The notes under the pieces were generated by a model that did no database searches, was not told the DNA's origin, and saw only the letters and a program-made list of their open reading frames with translations. A stretch of 64,000 nt of DNA from Bacteroidota bacterium (GTDB lineage Bacteria; Bacteroidota; Bacteroidia; 2-12-FULL-35-15). Location: NCBI GenBank assembly GCA_025963775.1, contig JAOQAD010000041.1:128751-192750 (forward strand). The letters are read 5' to 3'. This document shows, piece after piece, positions 8,424 through 17,972 of the stretch. How positions within the stretch are numbered: position 1 is the first letter of the stretch; every line of letters starts with the position of its first letter. Made by a program: the position numbers and the translations under genes.

Positions 8424-9482
8424 CTACCTTACCGACTTAAACCACCGGTCGCTCCGGATATGGCTTCCGCCATCGCCTTTGTCGATCGACATGAGGACGA
8501 GCACTGTTTTTCCAACTACGTGGTCTTCCGGCACAAAGCCCCAGAAGCGTGAATCGGCGGAGTTATGGCGGTTATCGCCCATCATGAAAAAGTAATTCAT
8601 CTTAAAAGTGTAATGCGTGCTCAGCTTCCCGTTGATAAAGATAGAATCGTGGCTGGTTTTTAATTCGTTCTTTTCATACACGCTGATGATCCTTTGGTAG
8701 AGCGGGAGAGAGTCGATCGTGAGCTTTACCGAATCGCCTGCTTTGGGGATGTAGATCGGCCCGAAGAAATCGACATTCCATAAAAAATGCTCATTCTCGG
8801 GGAACATGTAATCGCTGTAGCTTCCTTTCTTTTCAATGAGCGGGGTTACGTTGGCAACATGCTGCAGCTTTTTGATCTTCTCCACATTTTCCATGTTCAG
8901 TGTGAACCAGTATTCTCCCTTGTTCCTCATCTTGCCGCCTTCGGTAATGCCCATGCTGCTGATGCTGTCGGAGTTCAGCGTATCGGCATCGGCAAGCACG
9001 CGGTAATTGAACTGCAATTTTTCAGGCTCATCCGAATAGTGCCCGTTGATGTACACCTGGCCATCACGCACTTCCAGCGTATCTCCCGAAATGGCCACGC
9101 AGCGCTTGATGTAATAGGTTTGCTGGTCGACAGGGCGGTCGTCCTCCATCGGGTAATTGAACACCACCACATCATTGCGTTCGATATCCGGCCCGCCGAA
9201 CAAACGCATATAAGGAAGCTTGATCCAGTCGAGGTAAGAATTGGTGTTTTCGGTGAAAGGCAAACGCTGGTGCGCAAATGGGAACGAGAGCGGGGTGTTC
9301 GGGATCCGCGGGCCATAGCTGAGCTTGCTCACGATGATGTAATCGCCGGTGAGCAGCGATTTTTCCATGGATGCAGAAGGAATGGTGAATGCCTCGAAGC
9401 AGAAGATGCGGAATAAAACGATCGTGACGAAAGCAAAAGAAATTGCTTTGATCCATTCTTTTATGGTTGATTTTTTTTTCAC
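8424..9482 (-). CDS. lepB: Signal peptidase I
   Basis: 352 residues, one N-terminal membrane segment (WIKAISFAFVTIVLFRIF) and then the S26 catalytic modules: the Ser motif IPSASMEKSLLTGDYIIVSK, and the Lys general base in YYIKRCVAISGD. The C-terminal motif FMMGDNRHNSADSRFWGFV is fully conserved. It cleaves signal peptides of exported proteins at the outer face of the inner membrane. Longer than E. coli LepB-type cores because of an insertion between the catalytic boxes, normal for Bacteroidota. It is the second of two tandem signal peptidase genes. Confidence 0.93.
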   Translation of the reverse strand: MKKKSTIKEWIKAISFAFVTIVLFRIFCFEAFTIPSASMEKSLLTGDYIIVSKLSYGPRIPNTPLSFPFAHQRLPFTENTNSYLDWIKLPYMRLFGGPDIERNDVVVFNYPMEDDRPVDQQTYYIKRCVAISGDTLEVRDGQVYINGHYSDEPEKLQFNYRVLADADTLNSDSISSMGITEGGKMRNKGEYWFTLNMENVEKIKKLQHVANVTPLIEKKGSYSDYMFPENEHFLWNVDFFGPIYIPKAGDSVKLTIDSLPLYQRIISVYEKNELKTSHDSIFINGKLSTHYTFKMNYFFMMGDNRHNSADSRFWGFVPEDHVVGKTVLVLMSIDKGDGGSHIRSDRWFKSVR

Positions 9483-9542
9483 GTTTTGCTTGGCCGCGGC
9501 TTTTTAATAAAGGGCGGCTGTTCCTGCTAACAAATTCTGCGT

Positions 9543-11273
9543 TTATTTCTTTACGTTCTTTTCCCTGCGTTTGTTACGGAAATATACAAAACCGCTGATA
9601 CCGATGATGATGACAATGAATGGTACGAGGTAAGAGCGTGAGAGCCCGTTATCGCCCACGAAGGTGAAGAAGCGCGCCCTGCGTGCCGGATCGTCGAACA
9701 AGGAGCGCTTCAGCTTTTTCAGGAAGCCGCTTGGATTCTGTGTGCCGGTGATGTTCGGGTTGTCTTCCTTAACGCTCATCCATACAAACACCGGTTTTCC
9801 TACAATGTGATCTTCAGGGACAAATCCCCATGCGCGTGAATCGGCCGAATTGTGGCGGTTATCGCCCATCATGAAATAATAATCCAGCTTAAAGGTATAA
9901 GTGGAAGCTTCCTGCCCGTTAACGAAGGCCTTGCCGTTTTTCACCTCAAGCGTATTGCCTTCATAATTGATGATGATGCGGGAGTACAATGAAATGTTCT
10001 TTGCGTCAAGCGGAACGGTCACGCCTGCTTTCGGCACATACAATGGCCCGAAGTTATCGTTGTTCCATTTGATCCGCGGATCATGCGGGAAAATGTTCGC
10101 ATCGTATTTTCCTGCAGAGTCGATCATCGGCTCGATGGATTTTACAAAGCTCATTTTTTTGATCACGTCCACTTTGTTGAAAGGGAGGTTCATCATGTAA
10201 AATGCATTGTGAAGCGAATCGTATCCCAGCAGCTTCACGCCATTGGGAGCATCCGTAATATCAAGCTTGTCGATGAGGCCCGGTGAAAAAGAAGTGCCGT
10301 CGGTCTTCACCATGTAATGATACTGCATGGTAGGCGCCACGTACGACTCCTTGTTGTTGATGAACAATTTCTGGTTGACGATCTTCAGGGTATCGCCGGC
10401 AATGGCAACGCAGCGCTTTACATAGTTCTCGCGTTTGTCGGCCGGACGATAGGTCACATCGCCAAAGCGGTGCTGTGTGTACTGGTTAATGGCACCCGGG
10501 GTGTTCACCGTTTTCCATCCGAAATCGCGGCAAAGCTGGTAATAGCTGATGCCCTGGTCTTCGGGGAATTCTCCCAGCGCAACGGTATCGCCATCGGGAT
10601 AATTGAACACTACGATGTCGTTATTCTTTACATGTCCTAATCCCGGTAAACGGAAATACGGCAGCTTGAACCATTCGAGATAGGATTTGGTGCTGCTTGT
10701 CCCCGGCAATGTATGATGCGCAAAAGGGAACGACAGCGGGGTGTTCGGGATCTTGGCACCGAAGCTCACTTTGCTTACAAAAAGGTAGTCGCCAACGAGC
10801 ATCGATTTTTCAAGGGAAGAAGTGGGAATGGTGAAGGCTTCTAAAAAAAAGGTGCGGATCACCGTTGCAGCGATCACGGCAAACACGATGGCATCGGTCC
10901 ATTCGCGGAGCATGGACGGCCTTTTTTTGCTCATGTCCTCGGGGCCAACGTACACGGTATCCTTCTGAAAAGCAATGTATGGCAGGTAAATGTAACCGGC
11001 AAGGAATGCAAGCGCCTGTTCCTGGAAGCTGCGCTTGTTGAATGATTTTGCAAGCAGCAGGCTCATAATGCCGTACATCAGGAAGTTCACTCCCGGGGTG
11101 ATGATGAGGAAGATCCACCACCAGGGCTTTTTGATGATCTTCAGCCAGATGATGAAATTGTAAACAGGCACAAGGGCTTTCCAGCTTTCTTCACCGGCCA
11201 GCGGGAATAATTTCCAGAGCGCAATGATAGTGGTGACCGAAAAGATAATGAGCAGAATGTAGGAAGTATCCAT
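9543..11273 (-). CDS. lepB: Signal peptidase I with N-terminal membrane domain
   Basis: 576 residues from the ATG at 11273 (an alternative upstream start would add 11). The first 120 residues form a multi-pass membrane domain (WKALVPVYNFIIWLKIIKKP, then a long hydrophobic region) of the DUF5684 type often fused to Bacteroidota LepB. After that come a membrane anchor and the S26 core: Ser in IPTSSLEKSMLVGDYLFVSK, Lys in NYVKRCVAIAGD, and YFMMGDNRHNSADSRAWGFV. The catalytic motif has Leu where Met usually follows the Ser. A final C-terminal hydrophobic helix with a basic tail adds a second anchor. It is 60 bp upstream of the second lepB, probably one transcription unit with it and with dapB. 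Confidence 0.9.
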   Translation of the reverse strand: MDTSYILLIIFSVTTIIALWKLFPLAGEESWKALVPVYNFIIWLKIIKKPWWWIFLIITPGVNFLMYGIMSLLLAKSFNKRSFQEQALAFLAGYIYLPYIAFQKDTVYVGPEDMSKKRPSMLREWTDAIVFAVIAATVIRTFFLEAFTIPTSSLEKSMLVGDYLFVSKVSFGAKIPNTPLSFPFAHHTLPGTSSTKSYLEWFKLPYFRLPGLGHVKNNDIVVFNYPDGDTVALGEFPEDQGISYYQLCRDFGWKTVNTPGAINQYTQHRFGDVTYRPADKRENYVKRCVAIAGDTLKIVNQKLFINNKESYVAPTMQYHYMVKTDGTSFSPGLIDKLDITDAPNGVKLLGYDSLHNAFYMMNLPFNKVDVIKKMSFVKSIEPMIDSAGKYDANIFPHDPRIKWNNDNFGPLYVPKAGVTVPLDAKNISLYSRIIINYEGNTLEVKNGKAFVNGQEASTYTFKLDYYFMMGDNRHNSADSRAWGFVPEDHIVGKPVFVWMSVKEDNPNITGTQNPSGFLKKLKRSLFDDPARRARFFTFVGDNGLSRSYLVPFIVIIIGISGFVYFRNKRREKNVKK

Positions 11274-11469
11274 ATTATAAGTTAAAAGAGTTAAGTCAAA
11301 AATCAAAAGGGTTTTAATGAACGAATATCGGATTTTATATTGTTTGCCGCTTGTTAATTATTGTGAATTCTAAAACACAGATCCGTAACCGGCAAAGCAT
11401 CCTGGATTCATTAGCGTCAGTTCGGGTAGCGGGGTACGAGTCGAACTCGAAATGACGCGCGCACAGATT

Positions 11470-12195
11470 TTAATAATTCGTATTGTCCATAAGATCGCTC
11501 ATGCCGAACACGCCTTTTTTTCCTTTTACCCATTCCGCAGCGATCACGGCGCCAAGGGCAAATCCTTTGCGGCTGTGTGCAATGTGCGTAATGCTGATCT
11601 CATCCACTTCAGAGCTATAGGTTACTGTATGCGTTCCCGGGACTTCATCGATGCGCTTTGAAATGATCCCAAGCTCCGTCTTATTGTCCGTAACGGCATT
11701 CACCCATTTCTCTTTTTTATCCATGTTCGCGATCACCTGGTTGGCCAGTGAAATGGCTGTACCGCTTGGCGCATCGAGCTTGTGCACATGGTGGATCTCT
11801 TCCATGGAAACGTTGTAAGCGGCTTGCCCGTTCATCAGCTTTGCAAGGTATTCGTTGAGCTTAAAAAAAAGATTGACGCCGATGCTGTAATTGGAGGCAT
11901 AGAACAATGCCTGCTGTTTATCGGCACAGGCCTGCTTCACTTCTTCGAGCCGCTGCAGCCAGCCTGTGGTTCCCACCACTACCGGCACATTCGCTTCAAA
12001 GCACTTGTAAATATTATTGATGGCCGATTCGGGGGTGCTGAATTCGATAGCGACATCCGCTTTTTTCAGCTCTTCGATGGTATAGGTGGAAGCATTGGTA
12101 ACATCCACTTTTAAGGCAATGCTGTGTCCGCGTGAAATGGCGATCTGTTCGATCTCTTTTCCCATTTTCCCGTAACCGATAAGTGCAATGTTCAT
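11470..12195 (-). CDS. dapB: 4-hydroxy-tetrahydrodipicolinate reductase
   Basis: 241 residues. N-terminal Rossmann nucleotide motif IALIGYGKMGKEIE, then VVGTTGWLQRL, and the catalytic/substrate motif HHVHKLDAPSGTAISLA with the expected His and Lys residues. It reduces the DapA product in the lysine and meso-diaminopimelate pathway, in the cytoplasm. The diaminopimelate need fits the mpl gene found at 34.5 kb. It sits in the conserved parA-parB-DUF5683-dapB-lepB order. Confidence 0.94.
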   Translation of the reverse strand: MNIALIGYGKMGKEIEQIAISRGHSIALKVDVTNASTYTIEELKKADVAIEFSTPESAINNIYKCFEANVPVVVGTTGWLQRLEEVKQACADKQQALFYASNYSIGVNLFFKLNEYLAKLMNGQAAYNVSMEEIHHVHKLDAPSGTAISLANQVIANMDKKEKWVNAVTDNKTELGIISKRIDEVPGTHTVTYSSEVDEISITHIAHSRKGFALGAVIAAEWVKGKKGVFGMSDLMDNTNY

Positions 12196-12222
12196 TTGGG
12201 ATTTTGTTTGATGCGCGTAAAA

Positions 12223-12873
12223 TTAGAATTTAATATTGAACCCGATGCCTGTGGTGTATTGATTTTTGCCTGCTGTGTTGATCAGGGCCGGATGAATGTT
12301 AAGGGAAAGGTCGTCGCTCACATTGAAGGTGAATAAATGCGCATCCACTGCGGCATCCACAATGTTGAGGAGATAGAGTGCCACACCGCCGATCACGGTC
12401 AGGTCGCGGTAACGGTGATATCCCTGGTAAAGGGTGGTGAGCTGGTCGTCGTTATAAATATCAATGTAAGGATCAACGGTGGAGGCATCATCGTCGAGCC
12501 GGGTTTTAAGCGCATCCCGGTATTTTACGTAGCGCGACTGGTTGAACTGGAAAGAGTAGGCGAGGCCTGCAAATCCGCCGTAGATAATAGGCAGCTTCCA
12601 GTATTTTTTGTTGTAGACCTGTCCGGCCCCCGGAACGATGGCTGAGAATGTTGCCGCTTTTTTTGGTGAATGGTATTTTACGGGCTCTTTTTTCACAGCC
12701 GCTTTTACTGTATCGTGCGGCAGGGCGGTAAACACAGTATCCGTTTTACGGATGGTATCGCCTTTTACCTGCGCCCTGCATTCGGTGGATACAAAAAGCA
12801 AAAAGGTTACTCCAACAATGAATTGGAATAACCTGTTTGAAACAGTGGTGTATGTGTGAAACAAATTATGCAT
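12223..12873 (-). CDS. DUF5683 domain protein
   Basis: 216 residues from the ATG at 12873, which overlaps the end of parB by 8 bp. Signal peptide (FIVGVTFLLFVSTECRAQ), a Lys/Thr-rich linker, and the family core SAIVPGAGQVYNKKYWKLPIIYGGFAGLAYSF with several hydrophobic segments. The conserved 'PGxGQxYN' motif is typical of DUF5683. Function unknown, envelope-associated. Its place between parB and dapB is conserved across Bacteroidota. Confidence 0.85.
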   Translation of the reverse strand: MHNLFHTYTTVSNRLFQFIVGVTFLLFVSTECRAQVKGDTIRKTDTVFTALPHDTVKAAVKKEPVKYHSPKKAATFSAIVPGAGQVYNKKYWKLPIIYGGFAGLAYSFQFNQSRYVKYRDALKTRLDDDASTVDPYIDIYNDDQLTTLYQGYHRYRDLTVIGGVALYLLNIVDAAVDAHLFTFNVSDDLSLNIHPALINTAGKNQYTTGIGFNIKF

Positions 12874-13780
12874 CCAGCAGATCAAGGATGCGTTTCAGGT
12901 CATTGTCGGACCGGAACGGGATCACGATCTTTCCTTTTCCTTTTTCATCCCGGTTGATCACTACTTTGGTATTGAAAACAGCGCGGAGGTCTTCCATCAC
13001 CTGCTTTTGCTCAAAGGTCAGCTCAGCCTTGTCACTTTCTTTTTTTGCTTTTCCCGAAGCTGGTTTGGAAATTTCGGTCTTCACGCCGCGAACGAGGTCT
13101 TCCACATCGCGCACCGACAGGTCGTTCAGCACGATCTGGTTGTAAATGTCCAGCTGCTTGTCTTCACTCTCAATGTTGATCAGGGCGCGTGCATGGCCCA
13201 TGGTAAGGTCGCCGTTGCGGATCGCCAATTGGATCTCCACCGGTAATTTCAGCAGGCGTAAATAATTGGTGATGGTAGAGCGCTGCTTGCTTACCTTTTG
13301 GGAAAGCTGCTCCTGCGTTAAGCTGCACTCGTCAATTAATCGTTTGTAAGAGATCGCCACTTCGATCGCGTCCAGCTGTTCGCGCTGGATGTTCTCTACA
13401 AGCGCCATTTCAAGCATGGCCTGGTCGTTCGCGATGCGGATGTATGCCGGAACGCTGGTAAGTCCTGCGATCTGTGATGCGCGGAAACGCCTTTCGCCGG
13501 AGATCAGCTGGAACTTATCGTATCCCAGCTTGCGCACGGTGATCGGCTGAATGATGCCATGTTCCTTGATGGAACCGGCAAGCTCATTCAATGCATCTTC
13601 ATCGAATTGCGTGCGTGGCTGAAAAGGATTGGTTTCGATCTGTGCGATCTCGATGTTCGCAATAGCGCCCACTACTTTTCCTTCGCCTTCCAGCTTGTTC
13701 TTACTGCTGGTAATATCTGTATTCGCATTTTCCAGCAATGCGCTTAATCCTTTTCCTAATGCGTTTCTTTTGACTGACAT
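12866..13780 (-). CDS. parB: Chromosome-partitioning protein ParB
   Basis: 304 residues. N-terminal ParB/Srx CTPase domain with the TNPFQPRTQFDEDALNEL start and the GERRFRASQIAG motif, then ENIQREQLDAIE and a helix-turn-helix (LTQEQLSQKVSKQRSTITNY). A C-terminal dimerisation region follows an alanine/lysine-rich linker. It binds parS and loads the segregation machinery together with ParA. I searched by eye for a parS-like GTTTCACGTGGAAC site near the operon and did not find one. Confidence 0.94.
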   Translation of the reverse strand: MSVKRNALGKGLSALLENANTDITSSKNKLEGEGKVVGAIANIEIAQIETNPFQPRTQFDEDALNELAGSIKEHGIIQPITVRKLGYDKFQLISGERRFRASQIAGLTSVPAYIRIANDQAMLEMALVENIQREQLDAIEVAISYKRLIDECSLTQEQLSQKVSKQRSTITNYLRLLKLPVEIQLAIRNGDLTMGHARALINIESEDKQLDIYNQIVLNDLSVRDVEDLVRGVKTEISKPASGKAKKESDKAELTFEQKQVMEDLRAVFNTKVVINRDEKGKGKIVIPFRSDNDLKRILDLLDA

Positions 13781-13882
13781 TTTTTTGATTTATTTACACA
13801 CCCCTACCCCCTCTCAGGAGGGAATAGATACTGCTTAATTTGAGAATAATTCGCTATTCGTATATATTCGTAATTCGCTGAT

Positions 13883-14698
13883 TTAGTTTTCTTCTTCCAC
13901 GTTAATAAATTTCTCCGAATCATTCAAACGTGTTAACCCGTTCTTCTGGAGGATCTCGCGGGCGAGGTTCAGGTAGTTGATCGCTGCTTTTCCGCTTGCA
14001 TCGTGCATGATGATGCTCTGACCGAAGCTTGGCGCTTCTCCCAATTTTGTGTTCCGCTGGATGATGGTATCGAATACCATTTGCTGGAAATGTGTTTTCA
14101 CTTCTTCCACCACCTGGTTGCTGAGGCGCAAACGCATGTCGTACATGGTGAGCAGGATGCCTTCGATGGCAAGTTCCGGGTTCATCCGGGTTTGTACGAT
14201 CTTGATCGTGTTGAGCAATTTTCCAAGCCCTTCAAGCGCGAAATATTCGCACTGTACCGGGATGAGCACTGAATCTGCTGCTGTTAAGGCATTCACGGTA
14301 ACAAGACCCAGTGAAGGCGAGCAGTCGATGATGATAAAATCGTATTCGTTTTTGATCTTGTCCAGCGCGAGCTTCATCATTTTTTCGCGGTTCGGGAGGT
14401 TGATCATCTCGATCTCGGCGCCGACAAGGTCGATGTGGGCCGGCAATAAGAACAAGTTCGGCGTTTCGGTCTGCAGGATAATGTCCTTCGGCTCCACGCC
14501 ATCGATGATGCATTCGTAAATCCCGGTCTTGATGTTGCGCGGATCGAATCCGACGCCGGATGTAGAGTTTGCCTGCGGATCCGCATCGATCAGTAATGTT
14601 TTAAATTCCAGTACTGCCAGGCAGGCGGCCAGGTTGATCGCTGTTGTTGTTTTTCCGACTCCACCTTTCTGATTAGCAATTGCGATTATTTTTCCCAT
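13883..14698 (-). CDS. parA: Chromosome-partitioning ATPase ParA (Soj)
   Basis: 271 residues. Deviant Walker A motif KGGVGKTTTAINLAACLA at residue 10, the switch DADPQANST, and Walker B FIIIDCSPSLGLVTVNAL. These residues define the ParA/MinD-type ATPase that drives chromosome origin segregation with ParB. About 100 bp upstream of parB on the same strand. Confidence 0.95.
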   Translation of the reverse strand: MGKIIAIANQKGGVGKTTTAINLAACLAVLEFKTLLIDADPQANSTSGVGFDPRNIKTGIYECIIDGVEPKDIILQTETPNLFLLPAHIDLVGAEIEMINLPNREKMMKLALDKIKNEYDFIIIDCSPSLGLVTVNALTAADSVLIPVQCEYFALEGLGKLLNTIKIVQTRMNPELAIEGILLTMYDMRLRLSNQVVEEVKTHFQQMVFDTIIQRNTKLGEAPSFGQSIIMHDASGKAAINYLNLAREILQKNGLTRLNDSEKFINVEEEN

Positions 14699-14818
14699 CC
14701 CTGTTTGTAATTATGATTTATTGATTTGTTGTGTTCTGATTAGCCACAGATTCACAGATTTTATTGTTTAAATTAATTTCTCAAATTTTGTCCTCAATGT
14801 CGTTACTGCTCATTTCAG

Positions 14819-14850
14819 GAGATTGCTTCGTCGTACCTCCTCGCAATGAC
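14819..14850. repeat. Dispersed repeat, GATTGCTTCGTCGT family
   Basis: A 32-bp intergenic unit of the form GAGATTGCTTCGTCGT(A/G)CCTCC(C/T)CGCAATGAC, imperfectly palindromic (GATTGC...GCAATG). Near-identical copies are at 34434-34465 and 34510-34541. It lies in the 200-bp gap between parA and the UPF0173 gene. Confidence 0.7.
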
Positions 14851-14897
14851 GTCTCCGAACTTTGCCAACTTTTTAAAATTGCCTACTGCCAACTGGT

Positions 14898-15584
14898 TCA
14901 GCTTCCAAACTGTTTTGTTTCCCCGATCTCAAATAACGTGAGAACGTTCCCGGCATTGTCGAATTTGCGTTTTGCCACAGCTTTGTCGATTTTGATCGGC
15001 TCGAATGTATCGTAATGCATCCCGATGATGTTGCGGCATTGGATGAACTCAGCTGCAATGATGGCATTGTCCACGCCCATCGTAAAATTATCCCCGATCG
15101 GTAAAAATGCGAAATCCACGTTCCTGTAATCGCCGATCAGCTTCATGTCGTAAGTGAGCGCGGTATCGCCGGCATAGTAAAAATTGCCGCCGCTGGTCTC
15201 CACTACAAATCCCATCGGGTTACCGCCGTAAGTGCCGTCGGGCATAGCGCTGGAGTGTATGGCCACCACGCATTTCACATTTCCGAAATCAAATTTGGCC
15301 TTCCCCCCGATGTTCATTCCCTGCGTGTTTGTAATTCCCTGCTTTTCCAGCCACACGCAGATCTCGAAGCTGCTGATGATCCTGGCGCCGGTGCGGGTTG
15401 CAATGCTTGCCGCATCCGCGATATGGTCCTCATGCCCGTGGGTGATGAGGATATAGTCGGCTTTTATGGCGTTTACATCGATATCCTTTGCCAGCGGATT
15501 GTAGGTGATGAAAGGATCGAATAAAATATGCTTTCCATTCACCTCAACTCCAAAACAAGAATGCCCGTAATATGTTATATTCAT
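14898..15584 (-). CDS. Metal-dependent hydrolase, UPF0173 (beta-lactamase fold)
   Basis: 228 residues beginning MNITYYGHSCFGVEVNGKHI, the hallmark of the UPF0173 group of metallo-beta-lactamase-fold enzymes. The metal-binding motif THGHEDHIADA is complete, with later GDTALTYDM and a C-terminal MHYDTF histidine. A two-zinc hydrolase of unknown physiological substrate; cytoplasmic because no signal peptide is seen. Confidence 0.88.
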   Translation of the reverse strand: MNITYYGHSCFGVEVNGKHILFDPFITYNPLAKDIDVNAIKADYILITHGHEDHIADAASIATRTGARIISSFEICVWLEKQGITNTQGMNIGGKAKFDFGNVKCVVAIHSSAMPDGTYGGNPMGFVVETSGGNFYYAGDTALTYDMKLIGDYRNVDFAFLPIGDNFTMGVDNAIIAAEFIQCRNIIGMHYDTFEPIKIDKAVAKRKFDNAGNVLTLFEIGETKQFGS

Positions 15585-15754
15585 AGATTGATCGAAAATC
15601 CTTTACTTTGTGCCCTTGTTGATGAGGCCTGTATAAAAAAATAAAAGCTCCTTTTTTTTCAGAGCTTATGGGTATAAAATTACGGTTTTTGAGCAGTTTG
15701 GGGCCTAAAACTTATTACGGATTTTTAAACACATTTTTGTTAATAATAATTTTG

Positions 15755-16276
15755 ATGATCACAGTTATTTCCTGCACCAACCGGGCAAACAGCAACACCC
15801 TGAAGATAGCAAAACATTATATCCAACTGTTAGAAAAACAGGGAGTTAAGGCGAAGTTGTTTTCTTTTGAGGACTTGCCCCATGATATTGCCTTTAATGA
15901 ACTTTTCAACAAAAGGTCAGAAAATTTTCAACAATTGCTGAACGAATTTGTCATTCCTGCCCAAAAATTTGTTTTTGTGGTACCGGAATATAACGGCAGC
16001 TTTCCCGGGATCCTGAAAGTATTCCTGGATGCGGTCCACCCGGATATCAACCGCGGCAAAAAGGTTGCGCTTTTAGGCGTTTCCAGCGGAAGGGCAGGGA
16101 ACCTGAGGGGAATGGACCATCTGACGGGCATCCTCAATTACCTCGGCATGCATGTGCACCCGAACAAGCTCCCGGTTTCCAGCGTGCTGTCATTGATGGA
16201 TGCTGATGGCAACATGAAGGATGAAGGCACCATCAAATCTATAGAAAAACATGCAATGGATGTTGTAAGTTATTGA
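15755..16276 (+). CDS. NAD(P)H-dependent FMN reductase family protein
   Basis: 173 residues from the internal ATG at 15755. This start gives the canonical N-terminus MITVISCTNRANSNTLKIA with the phosphate-binding TNRxxSNT loop; the longer frame from 15668 would place a hydrophobic leader before it, which is not expected for this cytoplasmic flavodoxin-like family. FVVPEYNGSFPGILKVFLD supplies the second flavin-contacting motif, and GVSSGRAGNLRGMDHL the third. Probably a small FMN-dependent quinone/azo or flavin reductase. Confidence 0.82.
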   Translation: MITVISCTNRANSNTLKIAKHYIQLLEKQGVKAKLFSFEDLPHDIAFNELFNKRSENFQQLLNEFVIPAQKFVFVVPEYNGSFPGILKVFLDAVHPDINRGKKVALLGVSSGRAGNLRGMDHLTGILNYLGMHVHPNKLPVSSVLSLMDADGNMKDEGTIKSIEKHAMDVVSY

Positions 16277-16283
16277 TGGAAAA

Positions 16284-17289
16284 CTAATTACCTGCATCAA
16301 ATTCGATACCCATGGTATCTATCGTCCTGGAATTGAAAAGCTGGTTATAGCTATTAAAATCCAGCCCGCCCATGTCACAGAGCTTTTTAAAATCCTCATA
16401 GCTGCAATAGGCTTTTTTTCTGCCGGCAACAATTCCGATCGCCGAGATCTTTCTTGTGATCCTCAATCCTCCAGGCACATAAGACGACTTTTCTTCCTGC
16501 ATTACGCTGATTTCCCATGTGCATACCACTTCAAATGCCTGCGGTGTTATGTGATCTGTCAAAACTGCGTAAGTTCCCGGAATATCACCTTTAATGGTAT
16601 CATTGGAAACAATAAGTGCATCCCTTTCGGATCTGTTCAGCGGATTTGTCAATTGTGGTGTCGCATAAAAAATAACGTCCTGGTAAAGGAATTTTTTTGC
16701 TGCTGTCCTGAGGAGGGCGGTGCTGTAATGGCTTAAGGGATCTTCAATACTGAGCGGGGCTGTGGAGATGTAGTTTTGCCCCGCAGGTTGTAATTTTAGC
16801 TTTTGAACAAGATCGGAGCGCAGGATGCGGAGCAATGCGATGTATTCCTTACCGGTAACAAACTTCGGATACTCTCCAAGAGGCACCGTGCGGAGGGGGC
16901 GCAGCATTGCTTCCTTTCTGCCTTCCGGCGTTTGAGCTTCCCAGCGGTAGATCTTTGAATAGCCCCGTAACAAATCCTGAATCAACATTCTGATTCCGCC
17001 ATTCCATGGACAGGCTATAATCGTTTGTTGCCTGCGCATTTCCGTTCAGGCAGATCTCGTTCAGCGTAAGCTCCATGCGCCAGCCCGGGTAATAGCTGTA
17101 AACAGTGAAAGGCGGGTATTTGTTGGCTTTCTTCGCGGCTTCAAGGCTTTGCAGCAGCTTGTTTTCAATGAGCTGCAGCGTATCATCTGCCTTGTTGTAA
17201 ATTGTAAAATTTGAATAAAAGCCGCTGCGCATCTGTGCGCTGCAGGTAGCACAAATAAAGAGGGACAGGATAAATGTAATTTTTCTCAT
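16284..17289 (-). pseudogene. Secreted protein gene split by a frameshift
   Basis: Two overlapping minus-strand frames together make one protein. The first frame starts with a signal peptide (MRKITFILSLFICATCSAQ) at 17289 and keeps sense through NDYSLSMEWRN; beyond that its reading becomes low-complexity and ends at 16849. The second frame takes over at the same point with a plausible continuation (MLIQDLLRGYSKIYRWEAQ, then PLGEYPKFVTGKEYIALL) down to 16284. A single-base insertion or deletion near 17000-17010 would restore one protein of about 330 residues. Either a real inactivating mutation or a sequencing/assembly error. The upstream thioredoxin gene stops 2 bp before it, so they form an operon. 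Family not recognised. Confidence 0.65.
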
Positions 17290-17291
17290 GC

Positions 17292-17903
17292 TTAGCGACT
17301 TCCTTCTATCAGTGCTCTCAGTTTATTATAAAACCCTTCCTGCTTGTCCGCTTCCGGATTTTCCTCCATCCATGCATCGATCACTTTTCCATCCTTGTCA
17401 AGCACCATGTTCACCGGGTAACCGCTCAACAGGCAAAATTCAGCTTCGAGGGTTTTCTGATCAAGAGACGTTTGGATCGATCCAAAGCTGCCTCTCTTTT
17501 TGAAAAAAGCCTGTACTGTTTTTTTATCGTTAAAAGAAACAGCGAGAAATTTAACCGGTTGGTTTTTATATTCCTGCGAGAGCTTCGTGATGGAAGGCAT
17601 TTCTGCAATGCAGGTGGCGCAGGTCGTGAACCAGAAATGCACGAACACCACATTGCCCTTTAGTTCGCTGATGCTGAAGCTTCCGCCTTCGTACCTGTTC
17701 AGTGTGATCTCCGGGAATGTGCAGCCTTTCAGATCGCGGATGATCTTATTGTCACATTCGAGCGCCGAATCGGTGGAAGTGATGCCGCGCGCTTTCAGGC
17801 TTTCCCAGCATGAAATGGAGCGCCCGCGACAGCTTTTGAAGCAATCGCTTTGGGCGAAGGCAAGATGATGAATGAAGAGTAAAAGGAAGAGGAACTTTTT
17901 CAT
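17292..17903 (-). CDS. TlpA-like thioredoxin-fold protein, secreted
   Basis: About 203 residues (ATG at 17903; the ATG at 17909 would add two). Signal peptide FLFLLLFIHHLAFAQ. The AhpC/TSA-TlpA fold is visible in LKGNVVFVHFWFTTCATCIAEMPS, with the redox motif C-A-T-C, and the later SGYPVNMVLDKDGKVIDAW cis-proline segment. An extra N-terminal cysteine-containing region (SDCFKSCRGRSISCWESL) precedes the domain. Likely a periplasmic thiol-disulfide oxidoreductase. Ends 2 bp before the frameshifted gene. Confidence 0.82.
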   Translation of the reverse strand: MKKFLFLLLFIHHLAFAQSDCFKSCRGRSISCWESLKARGITSTDSALECDNKIIRDLKGCTFPEITLNRYEGGSFSISELKGNVVFVHFWFTTCATCIAEMPSITKLSQEYKNQPVKFLAVSFNDKKTVQAFFKKRGSFGSIQTSLDQKTLEAEFCLLSGYPVNMVLDKDGKVIDAWMEENPEADKQEGFYNKLRALIEGSR

Positions 17904-17911
17904 GGGCATTA

Positions 17912-17953
17912 TAAAAAAAATCGCCTGTTCGGTGGGCCGGACAGGCGATAAAA
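17912..17953 (-). terminator. Intrinsic terminator downstream of serC
   Basis: 13-bp near-perfect stem ATCGCCTGTTCGG / CCGGACAGGCGAT with loop TGGG, followed on the minus strand by eight T. It stops serC transcription before the thioredoxin gene. Confidence 0.8.
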
Positions 17954-17972
17954 ATTTGAGTACAGTATTTAA

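Noticed and set aside
12840..14760. parS site near parAB
   Set aside because: I looked for GTTTCACGTGGAAC-like palindromes and found none convincing; CACGTG words elsewhere (for example near 33549) lie in coding regions without the flanking consensus.
15668..15754. Upstream extension of the FMN reductase gene as a membrane leader
   Set aside because: The family starts at the MITVISCTNR segment; the upstream part is AT-rich and reads through a probable promoter region.
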